Source of the DNA: Streptomyces bottropensis ATCC 25435
GTDB lineage: Bacteria > Actinomycetota > Actinomycetes > Streptomycetales > Streptomycetaceae
DNA length: 64,000 nt
Assembly (NCBI RefSeq): GCF_000383595.1
Contig: NZ_KB911581.1
Span: forward strand, 4,186,496 to 4,250,495
Direction of reading: 5' to 3'
Shown: positions 24,124 through 32,277 of the stretch, piece after piece
Layout of the letters: each line of letters opens with the position of its first letter
How positions within the stretch are numbered: position 1 is the stretch's first letter
Position numbers and translations under genes: made by a program
The notes under the pieces: generated by a model
Told to the model about the DNA's origin: nothing
The model's database searches: none
The model's input: only the letters and a program-made list of their open reading frames with translations

Positions 24124-27100
24124 TCACTGGCCGTGATGGGTGAAGGACGCCCAGACCTCCAGCTCGTCCAGCGGGCCGTACGCGGTGTCCCCGAGCAGCG
24201 GCGCGCACCGCGCCAGCTCGGCCGGCAGGACCCGGCCCGGGTCCAGCATCCACAACTGGGCCGCGCGCAGGGCGTCCCGTGGCGGCACACCCCGTTTCAT
24301 GTGGTGGTGGACGAGCAGCACCAGCACCGTGGTCCGGGGGTCGTCGGCGACGGCCCAGCGGGAACCGACCACCGCCGTGGCGCCCGCGCCCAGGAAGGCC
24401 GTGGCCAGGGTGAGCGCCTCGTCGTGGTCGCTGAGGGTCAGGTCGCTGGTGCAGTTGGCGAGCAGGACCGTGCCGCCGGGCATCCGGGGATCGCGGCCGG
24501 CGGCGCCGGTCAGCAGATCCTGCACCGACACCGTGTGCGTGGCGTCCAGTTTGAGGACGGAGTCGGTGGAGGTCGGGCCGGTGTCCGCGTGACAGTTGAC
24601 GTGCAGGAGCGCCGTCGGCGCGGGCCCCCGCCCCGGCAGAAAGGGTTCCAGCGACCGGGGTTCGGGCGGCAGCGGCGCCGGCCGCCTGCCCCCGGGGCCC
24701 GTCGGGGTGTCCTCGTCCCCTCCCATGCCGCCGATCACGGTGACCTCCGGATGGAGGGACGCCACGAGCGCCGCCTCCCGGTGCATCGTCGCCGAACCGT
24801 CCGGGTCCGCGACGACGGCCACGGCGCCCCGGCCCAGGACGGCCGTGGGGCGGGCGGCCACCTCGATGAGCTGACGGGCGCTGGCACAGTAGGAGATGAC
24901 GGCCCGCTCGCACGCGTGCCCGCCGTTGTGCGTGTCCGCCCCGCCGGGTGCCGGGCAGTGTGCCGCGTGCCAGGGGACGATGCCGAGGGGACCCACGGGC
25001 GCGAGGACGATCCGGGGAGGCCGGCCCGGCCACCTGGACTCGGCGGCGGCCAGCAGCGGCCCCATCGCGGCCTCACCCGCCCACACGCACAGCCGCTGCA
25101 GCGCCTGCCGCCACTCCTTCTCCAGGCGCAACAGCCGCTTGCGGTGCAGTTCGTGCATGACCAGCGGGTGGTGCGGGGCCGGCGGCTCCAGCCGGCCCGC
25201 CCTCTGGAACGCCTCCAGGGAGGCCGCGTACGCGCCGACGGGGCCGGCGGACACGGAGGTCAGCCTCGGCAGCCGCAGGGAGTCGACCGTCCCCGTCGCC
25301 GTGACGAGGACCGCGTGGCCGGGCGCCCCGTCCTCACCGGGGACGAGGTAGGCCAGCACATCGGTCCCCAGGCGGCGCAGGATCCGTCCGAGTCCGGCCG
25401 GGGCGGGCGCGGAGAGGAGCCGCTTCTCGGCGGCGCTGCCCGCCAGCGCCTCCAGCACCCGCCCCCGCAGGTCGTCCGGTACGTCACTGAGCCGGCTGCC
25501 CTCGGCGGCGGCCCGGACCCACTCGTCGGCGAGCGCGTGCCGGCCGGCGTCCCGGAGCAGATCGGGAACGGTGACGTTCATCGTCGCGGCGTTCAGCACC
25601 AGTCCGCGGCCGAGTTCGAGCGCTTCGAAGGCCGACTCGGGCAGGCCGTCGGCGAGACTCCAGCGGACCAGTCGGAGCATGTCGGGCGCGATGGCCCGCG
25701 CGGCCTCCAGCCCGTGGTCCGCGCCCGACTGCAGCAGGACGGAGCGGCCGTAGGCGGTCAGCGCCGAGCGGGCCGTCTCCCGTGACCGCCGCCGGTGGCT
25801 TACGTCCCGCGGGCCGAAGGCGCGGTGGGCGAGGGCGATGGTCCGGATCAGCGCGATGGCGAAGGGGTCGCCGGGGCTCGCGTTGAGCACCACCCACGCC
25901 TCCCGCAGCACGGCGACCGACTCCGTCAGGTCCTCACCCCGCCCCGTTGCCAGGTGCCGGGCCAGCAGCAGAGTGCCCAGCCCGTACAGGCACCGCCCGC
26001 GCGACCCGTGGAACTCGTGCGGGCCCCGCTCCGCCGCGTCCCTCAGCAGGGCGATGCCCTGGCCGAGCGCGTCGGCGGCGGCCGGTTCTGCCTCGGCGCC
26101 GTCCGGCCGCGCGAGGGCCGCCGCCGCGCGCAGGCACAGCGCGGGGCGGTGCGGACTCCCGGCCGGGCAGGTGGTGGCGGCCTCGACGAGCGCGTCGACC
26201 GAGGCCCGGGCGGCGGCCGCGTCGCCCGCCTCGCGGGCCTCCCGCAGGGCGTGGGCGGCCAGTTCGGCACGGACGGCCGGCGCCCTCGGATGGTCCGGGG
26301 GCAAGGTGCGCCCGGCCTCCTCCCAGGCACGCACGGCGTCGCCGGCCAGCGTCGTGGAGTGGCGTCGCCGGGAGCGCGCGAGCGGCAGCCACGCCGACCC
26401 GGCGGCCGCCAGCAGCTCCGCCCGGAAAGGGGCGGACTCCGCCGGCTCCCCGGCGCGGAACAGGTGCGGCGGAACCCGCGGATCGCCCGCCTCCGCCAGC
26501 AGGATGTGCAGCGGCGGCCGGACGAGGTGGTCCGGCGTGCGGTCGAGCAGGAGGTCGTACTCGTGGACGGCGGCGTCGAGATCGGCGTGGTCGCCGAGCA
26601 GGACGTGCCGGTCGAGCAGGAGCCGGGCCAGGAACTCGGCGCACCGGTCGGCGAGGGCCGGGGAGGCGGTGCCCGCCGGCGGTGCGTCGTCCGGCGCCGG
26701 ATCGCCGAGAACGTCGAGGGCGTGTCGTACGAGGGTGATGGCCCGCGTCAGGTCCTGTCCGTCCCGTTCCCGCAGCCAGCGGCGGTGGTGCGCCAGGGAG
26801 CGCGCGGCGGCCTCGGCCGGACTCGCCGTCCCGGGGTCGCCGGACAGGATCTCGGTGACCCTGCCGAGGGGCACGGCGAAGGGGTCCGGGGAGCCGTCCC
26901 CGAGCAGGATCGTCGCGGACGGGTCGATCGTGGGCGGGGCGAGCGGGCCCTCGTCGTCCGGCGGGTCGGCGGGGGCGGGTTCCCGCGGCCGGGGCACCGG
27001 AGGCTCGGCCGGCCGCTGTCGGTGTGCGGCGGCCGGGAAGAGGGTGCCCAGCAGGGCCCGGAAATCGGCCACCGCGCCCTGCCGCAACGCCTCGTCGATG

Positions 27101-29253
27101 TGCCGGCGCATCGCGGAGCCGGGCGGCAGCGCGGCCTGGGCCTGCCGCAGCGCCCCCAGGGCGGCGGTCCGCTCCGCGCCGGTCGCCTCGCCCCGCGTGA
27201 CGAGGACCAGTCCCAGCGTGCCGGCGACGGCCAGCATCGTCGCCCGGAGCGCCCACGCCTCGGGTTCCAGCAGCGGGGCGGCCCGCAGCAACTGGCCCGT
27301 CCACGAACGGCAGTCGGCAGCCGAGGGCGTCCCGTCCGGTGACCGCAGGAAGTCCACCATGACGGACACGAAGACGAAGTACGGTTCCCGTTCCAGAGTG
27401 GCCGGGTCCAGCAGCCCGGCCAGCAGGTGCAGATCGTCCTCGACGGTGGGGAACCCGCTGACGTCCGGAAGGGGCGGCCCGCCCGGTCCCTGGGGAACGG
27501 CGAACGGGTCGGTGTACCAGACGCGGTACAGCATGGCGGTCAGGAACGACCCGTTGAGGTTCTCGTCGCGGAACTCGCTGTCGGAGGGCGCGCGTTCCAG
27601 CACCACGCGCAGAACGCGCAGGGCCTCGCGCAGGGACGCGTGCCGGACCTGGGGCAGCGCGCAGGCGAAGTCGAGGAGCAGCGCGACGCCCAGCAGGCAC
27701 TGAGCGCCCAGGTGGAGTTCGTCCTGGTGGTGGTAGAGACCCGTGCCGGTGCGCAGGAGGCCGATGGCCTCGCGGAGGTCCGTCACGATGCGCGGCACCG
27801 TACGGTCCAGGGCCAGGGACGGATCGGCCGCGCCCGTGAGGAGGGCGTTGTTGCTGAGGTCGTACGCGTTGGGCGTGCCGCGGTCGATCACCCGCCGGGT
27901 CAGGACGATCCCGGTCTTCAGTACCAGCTCGGCCCGGTCGGTGTCGTCCGGGCCGATGAGGGCGGCGAGTTCACGGGCCCGGACGGTGAGGCGGCCGATG
28001 CCGTCCTCGTCCAGCAGTCCGTCCCCCAGATCGATCCAGAGCAGGTCGACGATCCCCGCCAGGCAGGCCACCAGGTCCGCCCGGGCCTCGGCGGGGGCCT
28101 CCGGGTCCGCCCCGGGACGGCCGGGGTCCGCGGCGGAGGAGAGCCGGGTCCGTGCCTCCTCCCACAGGGCCAGCGCCTCGGCGCGGTCGACGGCCGGTGC
28201 GGGGGCGTCGGGATGAGGGGTCGCGCGGTGGAGTTCGGAGCGCTCCGCGAGGGCGAGCCCCAGGTTCGTCGCGATCCGGTGGGCGGCCTCCTCGGGCAGT
28301 GAGGGATGGGCGAGGGCCGTCCGGTACCACTCCACGGCCGTTGACAGGCCCCGCCGACCGGTGCCGTACTGCGTGAGCGCGTCGCACACGTCCGCGCCCA
28401 GCTCGGCCGCGTCGGCGCCGGCCGGGCCGTGGTCGGCCAGGAGCGGCCGCAGGACGTTCAGCAGGGCACCGAACTCCGAGGCGGGGTCCGGGGACCCGGC
28501 CGGGTGGGCGGACTCCCGGTAGCGGTCGCTCAGTTCGAGGTAGGACAGTAACGCGAGGTCGAAGGCCACGGCGGGGCGCAGGTCCGGGTCGAGGTCGCCG
28601 CTGTCGTGCGCCGTCCGCAGATGTCCGACGGCCGCGTGGCGGTCCGCGAGCCGTTCGGGGGTGTCGTGTTCGGCGCACCTGCAACGGTCGGAGAGGATCA
28701 GGCCCAGCACCGCGCGGCACTGCGCGGGATCCGGCAGACACCGGGCGTCCGGTCCGTCGAGGATCGGGCCGAGCAGGTCGACGACCCGGTCGGCGTCGGC
28801 GGACCGCCGGGGGCCGTCCTCGCTCGCGCGCCAGCGTTCCGCGAGGTCCAGGGCGAGTTCGCGGCGGACCAGGACCAGGTCGTCGGGGTCGGGCGGCGTC
28901 TTCGGCCCCGGGGAAGTGAACGCCTCGACCGTCAGCGAGTGGACGGTCTCCACCCGTGCGATCGTGTCGTCGAGGTCCTGCGGTGCCTGCCCGTGGGCGT
29001 AGCGGAGCCGGGCCGCGTCGGCGGACATGCCCAGCAGCAGACGCCGTTCGGCCGGGCCGGTGGGGCTGCCGGACAGCTCCGCCAGCAACCGCTCCACCTC
29101 GTCGACGAGATCCACGAGGTGCTCCCCGTCCTCCTGGTCCAGGGCGTCCTCGGCGGCTTCGAGGAGTTGTACGACGGCGTCGATCCGTGCGAAACGGTCC
29201 GTCATCCCGGATTCATCGGAGCGATCATCGAAACCCTGATTCTCGGTGTACAC
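24124..29253 (-). CDS. Giant TPR-like CHAT-domain (caspase-like) protein
   Basis: About 1709 residues. The first 1350 or so are helical, with repeated Leu/Ala-rich pairs typical of TPR arrays (LALDLAERWRAS, AHRIATNLGLALAERSELHR, LADRCAEFLARLLLDRH). The last 330 form a CHAT domain: RIVLAPVGPLGIVPWHAAHC, ISYCASARQLIE, catalytic His in LHVNCHADTG (about residue 1555) and catalytic Cys in LLANCTSDLT (about 1601), followed by GAGATAVVGSRWAV. Both catalytic residues are present, so it is probably an active cysteine peptidase, or effector, triggered through its TPRs. GTG at 29253 has a G-rich ribosome site; ATG at 29205 is an alternative. It is divergent from the antitoxin/toxin pair. Confidence 0.85.
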   Translation of the reverse strand: MYTENQGFDDRSDESGMTDRFARIDAVVQLLEAAEDALDQEDGEHLVDLVDEVERLLAELSGSPTGPAERRLLLGMSADAARLRYAHGQAPQDLDDTIARVETVHSLTVEAFTSPGPKTPPDPDDLVLVRRELALDLAERWRASEDGPRRSADADRVVDLLGPILDGPDARCLPDPAQCRAVLGLILSDRCRCAEHDTPERLADRHAAVGHLRTAHDSGDLDPDLRPAVAFDLALLSYLELSDRYRESAHPAGSPDPASEFGALLNVLRPLLADHGPAGADAAELGADVCDALTQYGTGRRGLSTAVEWYRTALAHPSLPEEAAHRIATNLGLALAERSELHRATPHPDAPAPAVDRAEALALWEEARTRLSSAADPGRPGADPEAPAEARADLVACLAGIVDLLWIDLGDGLLDEDGIGRLTVRARELAALIGPDDTDRAELVLKTGIVLTRRVIDRGTPNAYDLSNNALLTGAADPSLALDRTVPRIVTDLREAIGLLRTGTGLYHHQDELHLGAQCLLGVALLLDFACALPQVRHASLREALRVLRVVLERAPSDSEFRDENLNGSFLTAMLYRVWYTDPFAVPQGPGGPPLPDVSGFPTVEDDLHLLAGLLDPATLEREPYFVFVSVMVDFLRSPDGTPSAADCRSWTGQLLRAAPLLEPEAWALRATMLAVAGTLGLVLVTRGEATGAERTAALGALRQAQAALPPGSAMRRHIDEALRQGAVADFRALLGTLFPAAAHRQRPAEPPVPRPREPAPADPPDDEGPLAPPTIDPSATILLGDGSPDPFAVPLGRVTEILSGDPGTASPAEAAARSLAHHRRWLRERDGQDLTRAITLVRHALDVLGDPAPDDAPPAGTASPALADRCAEFLARLLLDRHVLLGDHADLDAAVHEYDLLLDRTPDHLVRPPLHILLAEAGDPRVPPHLFRAGEPAESAPFRAELLAAAGSAWLPLARSRRRHSTTLAGDAVRAWEEAGRTLPPDHPRAPAVRAELAAHALREAREAGDAAAARASVDALVEAATTCPAGSPHRPALCLRAAAALARPDGAEAEPAAADALGQGIALLRDAAERGPHEFHGSRGRCLYGLGTLLLARHLATGRGEDLTESVAVLREAWVVLNASPGDPFAIALIRTIALAHRAFGPRDVSHRRRSRETARSALTAYGRSVLLQSGADHGLEAARAIAPDMLRLVRWSLADGLPESAFEALELGRGLVLNAATMNVTVPDLLRDAGRHALADEWVRAAAEGSRLSDVPDDLRGRVLEALAGSAAEKRLLSAPAPAGLGRILRRLGTDVLAYLVPGEDGAPGHAVLVTATGTVDSLRLPRLTSVSAGPVGAYAASLEAFQRAGRLEPPAPHHPLVMHELHRKRLLRLEKEWRQALQRLCVWAGEAAMGPLLAAAESRWPGRPPRIVLAPVGPLGIVPWHAAHCPAPGGADTHNGGHACERAVISYCASARQLIEVAARPTAVLGRGAVAVVADPDGSATMHREAALVASLHPEVTVIGGMGGDEDTPTGPGGRRPAPLPPEPRSLEPFLPGRGPAPTALLHVNCHADTGPTSTDSVLKLDATHTVSVQDLLTGAAGRDPRMPGGTVLLANCTSDLTLSDHDEALTLATAFLGAGATAVVGSRWAVADDPRTTVLVLLVHHHMKRGVPPRDALRAAQLWMLDPGRVLPAELARCAPLLGDTAYGPLDELEVWASFTHHGQ

Positions 29254-29339
29254 GAAAACCCCCCGCCCGCGCCCGGGAATGTCCCCGTCCCGGCCCTTGA
29301 ATTGCCAATCGGATCGTAGCTCACTAGCGTACGGCCGTA

Positions 29340-29354
29340 ATCCGGATTCCGGAT
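29340..29354 (+). promoter_or_regulatory. Candidate operator of the antitoxin/toxin operon
   Basis: ATCCGG-ATT-CCGGAT is a perfect inverted repeat ending 14 bp before the antitoxin ATG, over the ribosome-site approach. Xre/MbcA-type antitoxins normally repress their own operon, so an operator is expected here. The same CCGG core occurs in the iteron arrays. Confidence 0.45.
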
Positions 29355-29368
29355 CGCAGGAGGGGAAC

Positions 29369-30106
29369 ATGGACGAGTACGAGCAGCAACTAATCGCGGC
29401 GCTCGTGTCGGAACCGCAGTCGATCCGGGAAAAGCTCACCCCGGCCGACCGAGAACAGCTCGACGTTCTGCTCGACCTCGTCGCCGAGGGCGGCGGCGAG
29501 CAGCGGGCGCGGGGGATCGCGCGCGCCGTCGCCGCCCATCTGCGCGCGGCCCTGCCGGACGACGAGGGGACCGCGGTGGGCCGGCGCTACACCTCCTCGT
29601 CGCTCACCCGTCGACCGCCGCACGACGTCCTGCTGGAACGCTTCGCGCCAGGCGGCCCAGGCGGCCCAGGCGTCGCCGGCATCCCGTCCGGCGAGGCCCG
29701 CACCCCGGGCTCCCCGACCGGACCCGCGCCGACCCCGGGCGGCCCGCCGCGGGCCGAGGCGCGGTGGGCCTCGGCCCGTGACCGGCTGCTGGCCGAACCC
29801 GCCCTGACGGACACGGAGCTGACGGAGATCTTCGGCGTCGCGCCCGAACAGCCTGAACTCATCCGGCTGCGCGCGGCCCGGGGGCCCGAGGTGCTGCCCG
29901 CGTTCCAGTTCGACGGGGAGGGCCGCCCCCGGTCCCTGGTGCTCGCCATCAACGCGATGCTGGGCGCGGCGGCCGATCCCTGGGGGGTGGCCGACTGGTG
30001 GCTGGGCCCCAATCCGTGGCTGGACGCCGTGCCGGCGACGCTGCTCGGCGCGGGGCTGGACGATCAACTGCTCGCCGCCGCGAGCGTGGTGGGGGAGGAC
30101 GACTGA
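29369..30106 (+). CDS. MbcA/Xre-like antitoxin with toxin-binding (DUF2384-like) domain
   Basis: A 245-residue protein. The N-terminal 60 residues are helical (QQLIAALVSEPQSIREKLTP). A Pro/Gly-rich disordered segment fills about 75-130. The C-terminal 100 residues match the MbcA/ParS toxin-binding domain: RLLAEPALTDTELTEIFGVA, then EVLPAFQFDGEGRPRSLVLA, INAMLGAAADPWGVADWWLG, PNPWLDAVPATLL. This domain normally caps the RES active site. It is about twice the length of mycobacterial MbcA because of the N-terminal and disordered parts. It lies one base before the RES gene, ATG with AGGAGGGG upstream. Confidence 0.8.
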   Translation: MDEYEQQLIAALVSEPQSIREKLTPADREQLDVLLDLVAEGGGEQRARGIARAVAAHLRAALPDDEGTAVGRRYTSSSLTRRPPHDVLLERFAPGGPGGPGVAGIPSGEARTPGSPTGPAPTPGGPPRAEARWASARDRLLAEPALTDTELTEIFGVAPEQPELIRLRAARGPEVLPAFQFDGEGRPRSLVLAINAMLGAAADPWGVADWWLGPNPWLDAVPATLLGAGLDDQLLAAASVVGEDD

Positions 30107-30107
30107 C

Positions 30108-30791
30108 ATGGCCCGTGGAGCGAAACTCCCCGAGAAGGGCACGGCCGACGCCCGCAAGGTGATCCGCAGGGCGGGCGAGGTGTTCTACCGGGTGCACGCG
30201 CGGCACCGCGCGGCGGACCGCTTCAACCCGAGGCCGCAGGACCACCACTTCGGCGGCGGGCGCTTCGACAGCACCCCGAACGACGCCTACGCGTATCTGT
30301 ACGCCGCCCCCAAGCCCGAGACCGCGATCATCGAGAAGTTCGTCCGCACCCTGCGCTTCGACGGCCTCGGCAACTCCCGGGTGCTGCCGCGGAAGGAACT
30401 GGAGGGCAGGCTGCTGTCCCAGGTGCGGCTCACCCGCGACGTCGAACTGGTCTCCCTGTGCAGCATCCTCCACCTCAACGCCGTGCAGCAGAGCGACTGG
30501 TGGCTGGTGGAGTCCGATCCGACGGAGTACGCCTTCACCCGGCGCTGGGGGCACTGGCTGCGGGCCGAGGCCGACTGGGCGGACGGCTTCGTCTGGCGCT
30601 CCCGCCTGGACGGCCCCAACGAGTCCCTGGTCCTGTTCGGCGCCGCCGCCGAGAGCGACCTGCTCACGGTGACCGACGAGCCGCCGAGGGCACTCGACGA
30701 CGAGGCCGGTCTGCGCTGGCTGGCCGAGACCCTGCGGGAGTACCACGTCGAGATCGGATCGGTGGAACACCTGCCGGGCATCGGGTCCTGA
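30108..30791 (+). CDS. RES-domain toxin (NAD+-degrading type)
   Basis: A 227-residue protein with the RES signature residues in order: Arg in VFYRVHARHR, aromatic/Tyr in YAYLYAAPKPE, Glu in ETAIIEKF and Ser in GPNESLVLFG. GGRFDSTPND lies between. RES toxins such as MbcT split NAD+ with phosphate to nicotinamide and ADP-ribose-1''-phosphate, stopping growth. The start ATG is one base after the antitoxin stop, a standard antitoxin-first operon. The domain is complete and no inactivating change is visible. Confidence 0.85.
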   Translation: MARGAKLPEKGTADARKVIRRAGEVFYRVHARHRAADRFNPRPQDHHFGGGRFDSTPNDAYAYLYAAPKPETAIIEKFVRTLRFDGLGNSRVLPRKELEGRLLSQVRLTRDVELVSLCSILHLNAVQQSDWWLVESDPTEYAFTRRWGHWLRAEADWADGFVWRSRLDGPNESLVLFGAAAESDLLTVTDEPPRALDDEAGLRWLAETLREYHVEIGSVEHLPGIGS

Positions 30792-30823
30792 CGCCGCTTT
30801 CGCCCACCCCGGCAGGAACCCGT

Positions 30824-30872
30824 CCGGGGAGTTTTCCGGGCGGGAACCGGTAGCTTTCCGGATTTCCTCCGG
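30824..30872. repeat. CCGG iteron array at the right end of the cluster
   Basis: CCGG occurs at 30824, 30836, 30847, 30858 and 30869: spacings 12, 11, 11 and 11 bp. It includes AACCGGTAG-N3-TCCGG-N6-TCCGGG (30845-30873), the same composite as at 18482-18510. It lies between the toxin gene and the macro-domain gene, both ending here, so it is not an obvious promoter site for either. Confidence 0.6.
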
Positions 30873-30966
30873 GGATCGGCGCGACGGGTTCCGATGCCGG
30901 CCGCCGCTCGTGCATACTTATGCTCGAAAGGCCGCGGGGAAAGACGGGGGAATGCGGCAGGAACAC

Positions 30967-31014
30967 AGCACGGTATTCGAATTCCACGGGGCGAGCGAAT
31001 TCGAATACCGTGCT
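30967..31014. terminator. Bidirectional terminator with 18-bp perfect stem
   Basis: AGCACGGTATTCGAATTC and its exact complement flank a 12-base loop (30985-30996). It lies between the convergent RES and macro-domain genes, so it probably stops both. The stem is unusually long and AT-containing for this genome. Confidence 0.75.
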
Positions 31015-31045
31015 CTTCCGTGTCGTCCGGCGCAGCGCCGGAATG

Positions 31046-32209
31046 TCAGGGCCGCCGGTCGCTCAGCACGTCGAGTACCGCACGGGCACTGAGAGGATTG
31101 CGCGTCACCAGGTGCACCGACCAGTCGGGGTCGTCCCTGAGCACCTGCTCCAGCGTTCCGACGACGGTCTCGGCACTGGTCCGCGCGTCGAGACCGCCCC
31201 GGCCCGCACCGAGCAGGGGGAGCGCGACGGACCGCAGGGGCACGCGGCCCGAACGACGTTCGGCCGCCGCCAGCTGGAAGACGCGCCGCACGGCCGTCGC
31301 GACGGCCGCGGGCGCGGTCTCGTACCCGTCGCCCGTCGCCGAGGGAGTGGCGACCGCCGCGTGCAGGATCCGCCGCACCCCCTGCGCCGCCAGGGCCCCG
31401 GGTGAGGTGACGGCGACCGTGCCCGCCGCCACGGGGAGTCCGGGAACCCCGAAATTCCGTACCCAGTCCGAGAGTTGGCGGGCTATCACATCGTCCGTGA
31501 TCCGTCCGACGGCGTCCTTCGTGGCCCCCGCCCGCCGCAGGCTCCCGGAGACCGTGCGCCGGAACGTCTTCGACATCTCGAAGTAGATGTTCTCCGAGGA
31601 GACCAGGACGTCCACCCCCGTCACCAGCTCGATGGGTGCCACATGCAGGGTGAGCAGGACGTCCCCGTGGGAGAACGCGGTCCGTAACACATGGCGTCCC
31701 GCGCGGACGGGGGCGACGGCGCTCCCCCGGACACCGTCACCGGAACCCTCCCGGGAGTCCGGGGGGACGGGTGATGGCTCACGACCCCCGTGATTCAGTA
31801 CGGCGCGGGCCACCTGCTGGAGCATCAGCTTCTCCTGGTGCTTGCGGAACCGCTCCGCCCCCACCCGGTAGACATGGGCCGCCCGCTCCCGGCGCTCCTT
31901 GCCCGACAGATCGCGGGTACCGGGGGCGAAACCGAACGAGTGCAGGGCCGCGTCGCGCAGCAACTCCCCGTCGAGGCCCAGCAGTACGGCGTGCAGCAGG
32001 CGCTCGACCGCCTCCGGCTGCGCGCGGTCACCCGGAGCGGCCGCGACATCCGTGCCGGGGGACCGGTCCGCGACGCACGCGGACAGCGTCTCCAGCTCCG
32101 CCTCGTGCAGCCGCAGCAGCCCGAGCGCCCGGACCCGGCCCAGTTCGTCGACCAGCTTGCCCAGTGTCGTCGGGAGGTCGGGTCCGGTGTGCGCCTGCTC
32201 ATCAATCAC
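31046..32209 (-). CDS. Macro-domain protein with long N-terminal helical region
   Basis: A 387-residue protein from GTG 32209. The N-terminal 150 residues are helical (LVDELGRVRALGLLRLHEAE, RERAAHVYRVGAERFRKHQE). Residues about 190-380 resemble a divergent macro domain: DVLVSSENIYFEMSKT in place of the NAAN strand, AVTSPGALAAQGVRRILHAA, and SVALPLLGAGRGGLDARTSA as the phosphate-binding loop. Macro domains bind or hydrolyse ADP-ribose derivatives. It is convergent with the RES toxin, whose known product class is an ADP-ribose phosphate. Confidence 0.75.
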   Translation of the reverse strand: MIDEQAHTGPDLPTTLGKLVDELGRVRALGLLRLHEAELETLSACVADRSPGTDVAAAPGDRAQPEAVERLLHAVLLGLDGELLRDAALHSFGFAPGTRDLSGKERRERAAHVYRVGAERFRKHQEKLMLQQVARAVLNHGGREPSPVPPDSREGSGDGVRGSAVAPVRAGRHVLRTAFSHGDVLLTLHVAPIELVTGVDVLVSSENIYFEMSKTFRRTVSGSLRRAGATKDAVGRITDDVIARQLSDWVRNFGVPGLPVAAGTVAVTSPGALAAQGVRRILHAAVATPSATGDGYETAPAAVATAVRRVFQLAAAERRSGRVPLRSVALPLLGAGRGGLDARTSAETVVGTLEQVLRDDPDWSVHLVTRNPLSARAVLDVLSDRRP

Positions 32210-32277
32210 CGCTCAAGGATGGGCAGGGGTCCCGCACCGGGCAAGCGGTTTGGGACGATCGGGGGGAAACGGTACGA

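Noticed and set aside
29299..29325. TTGAAT/TAGCTC as the antitoxin promoter
   Set aside because: Spacing is about 14 bp, too short for a vegetative promoter; not called.
30910..31092. Short plus-strand frame through the long hairpin (with RQEHSTVFEFHG)
   Set aside because: It is built from the two arms of the terminator stem and has no usable ribosome site.
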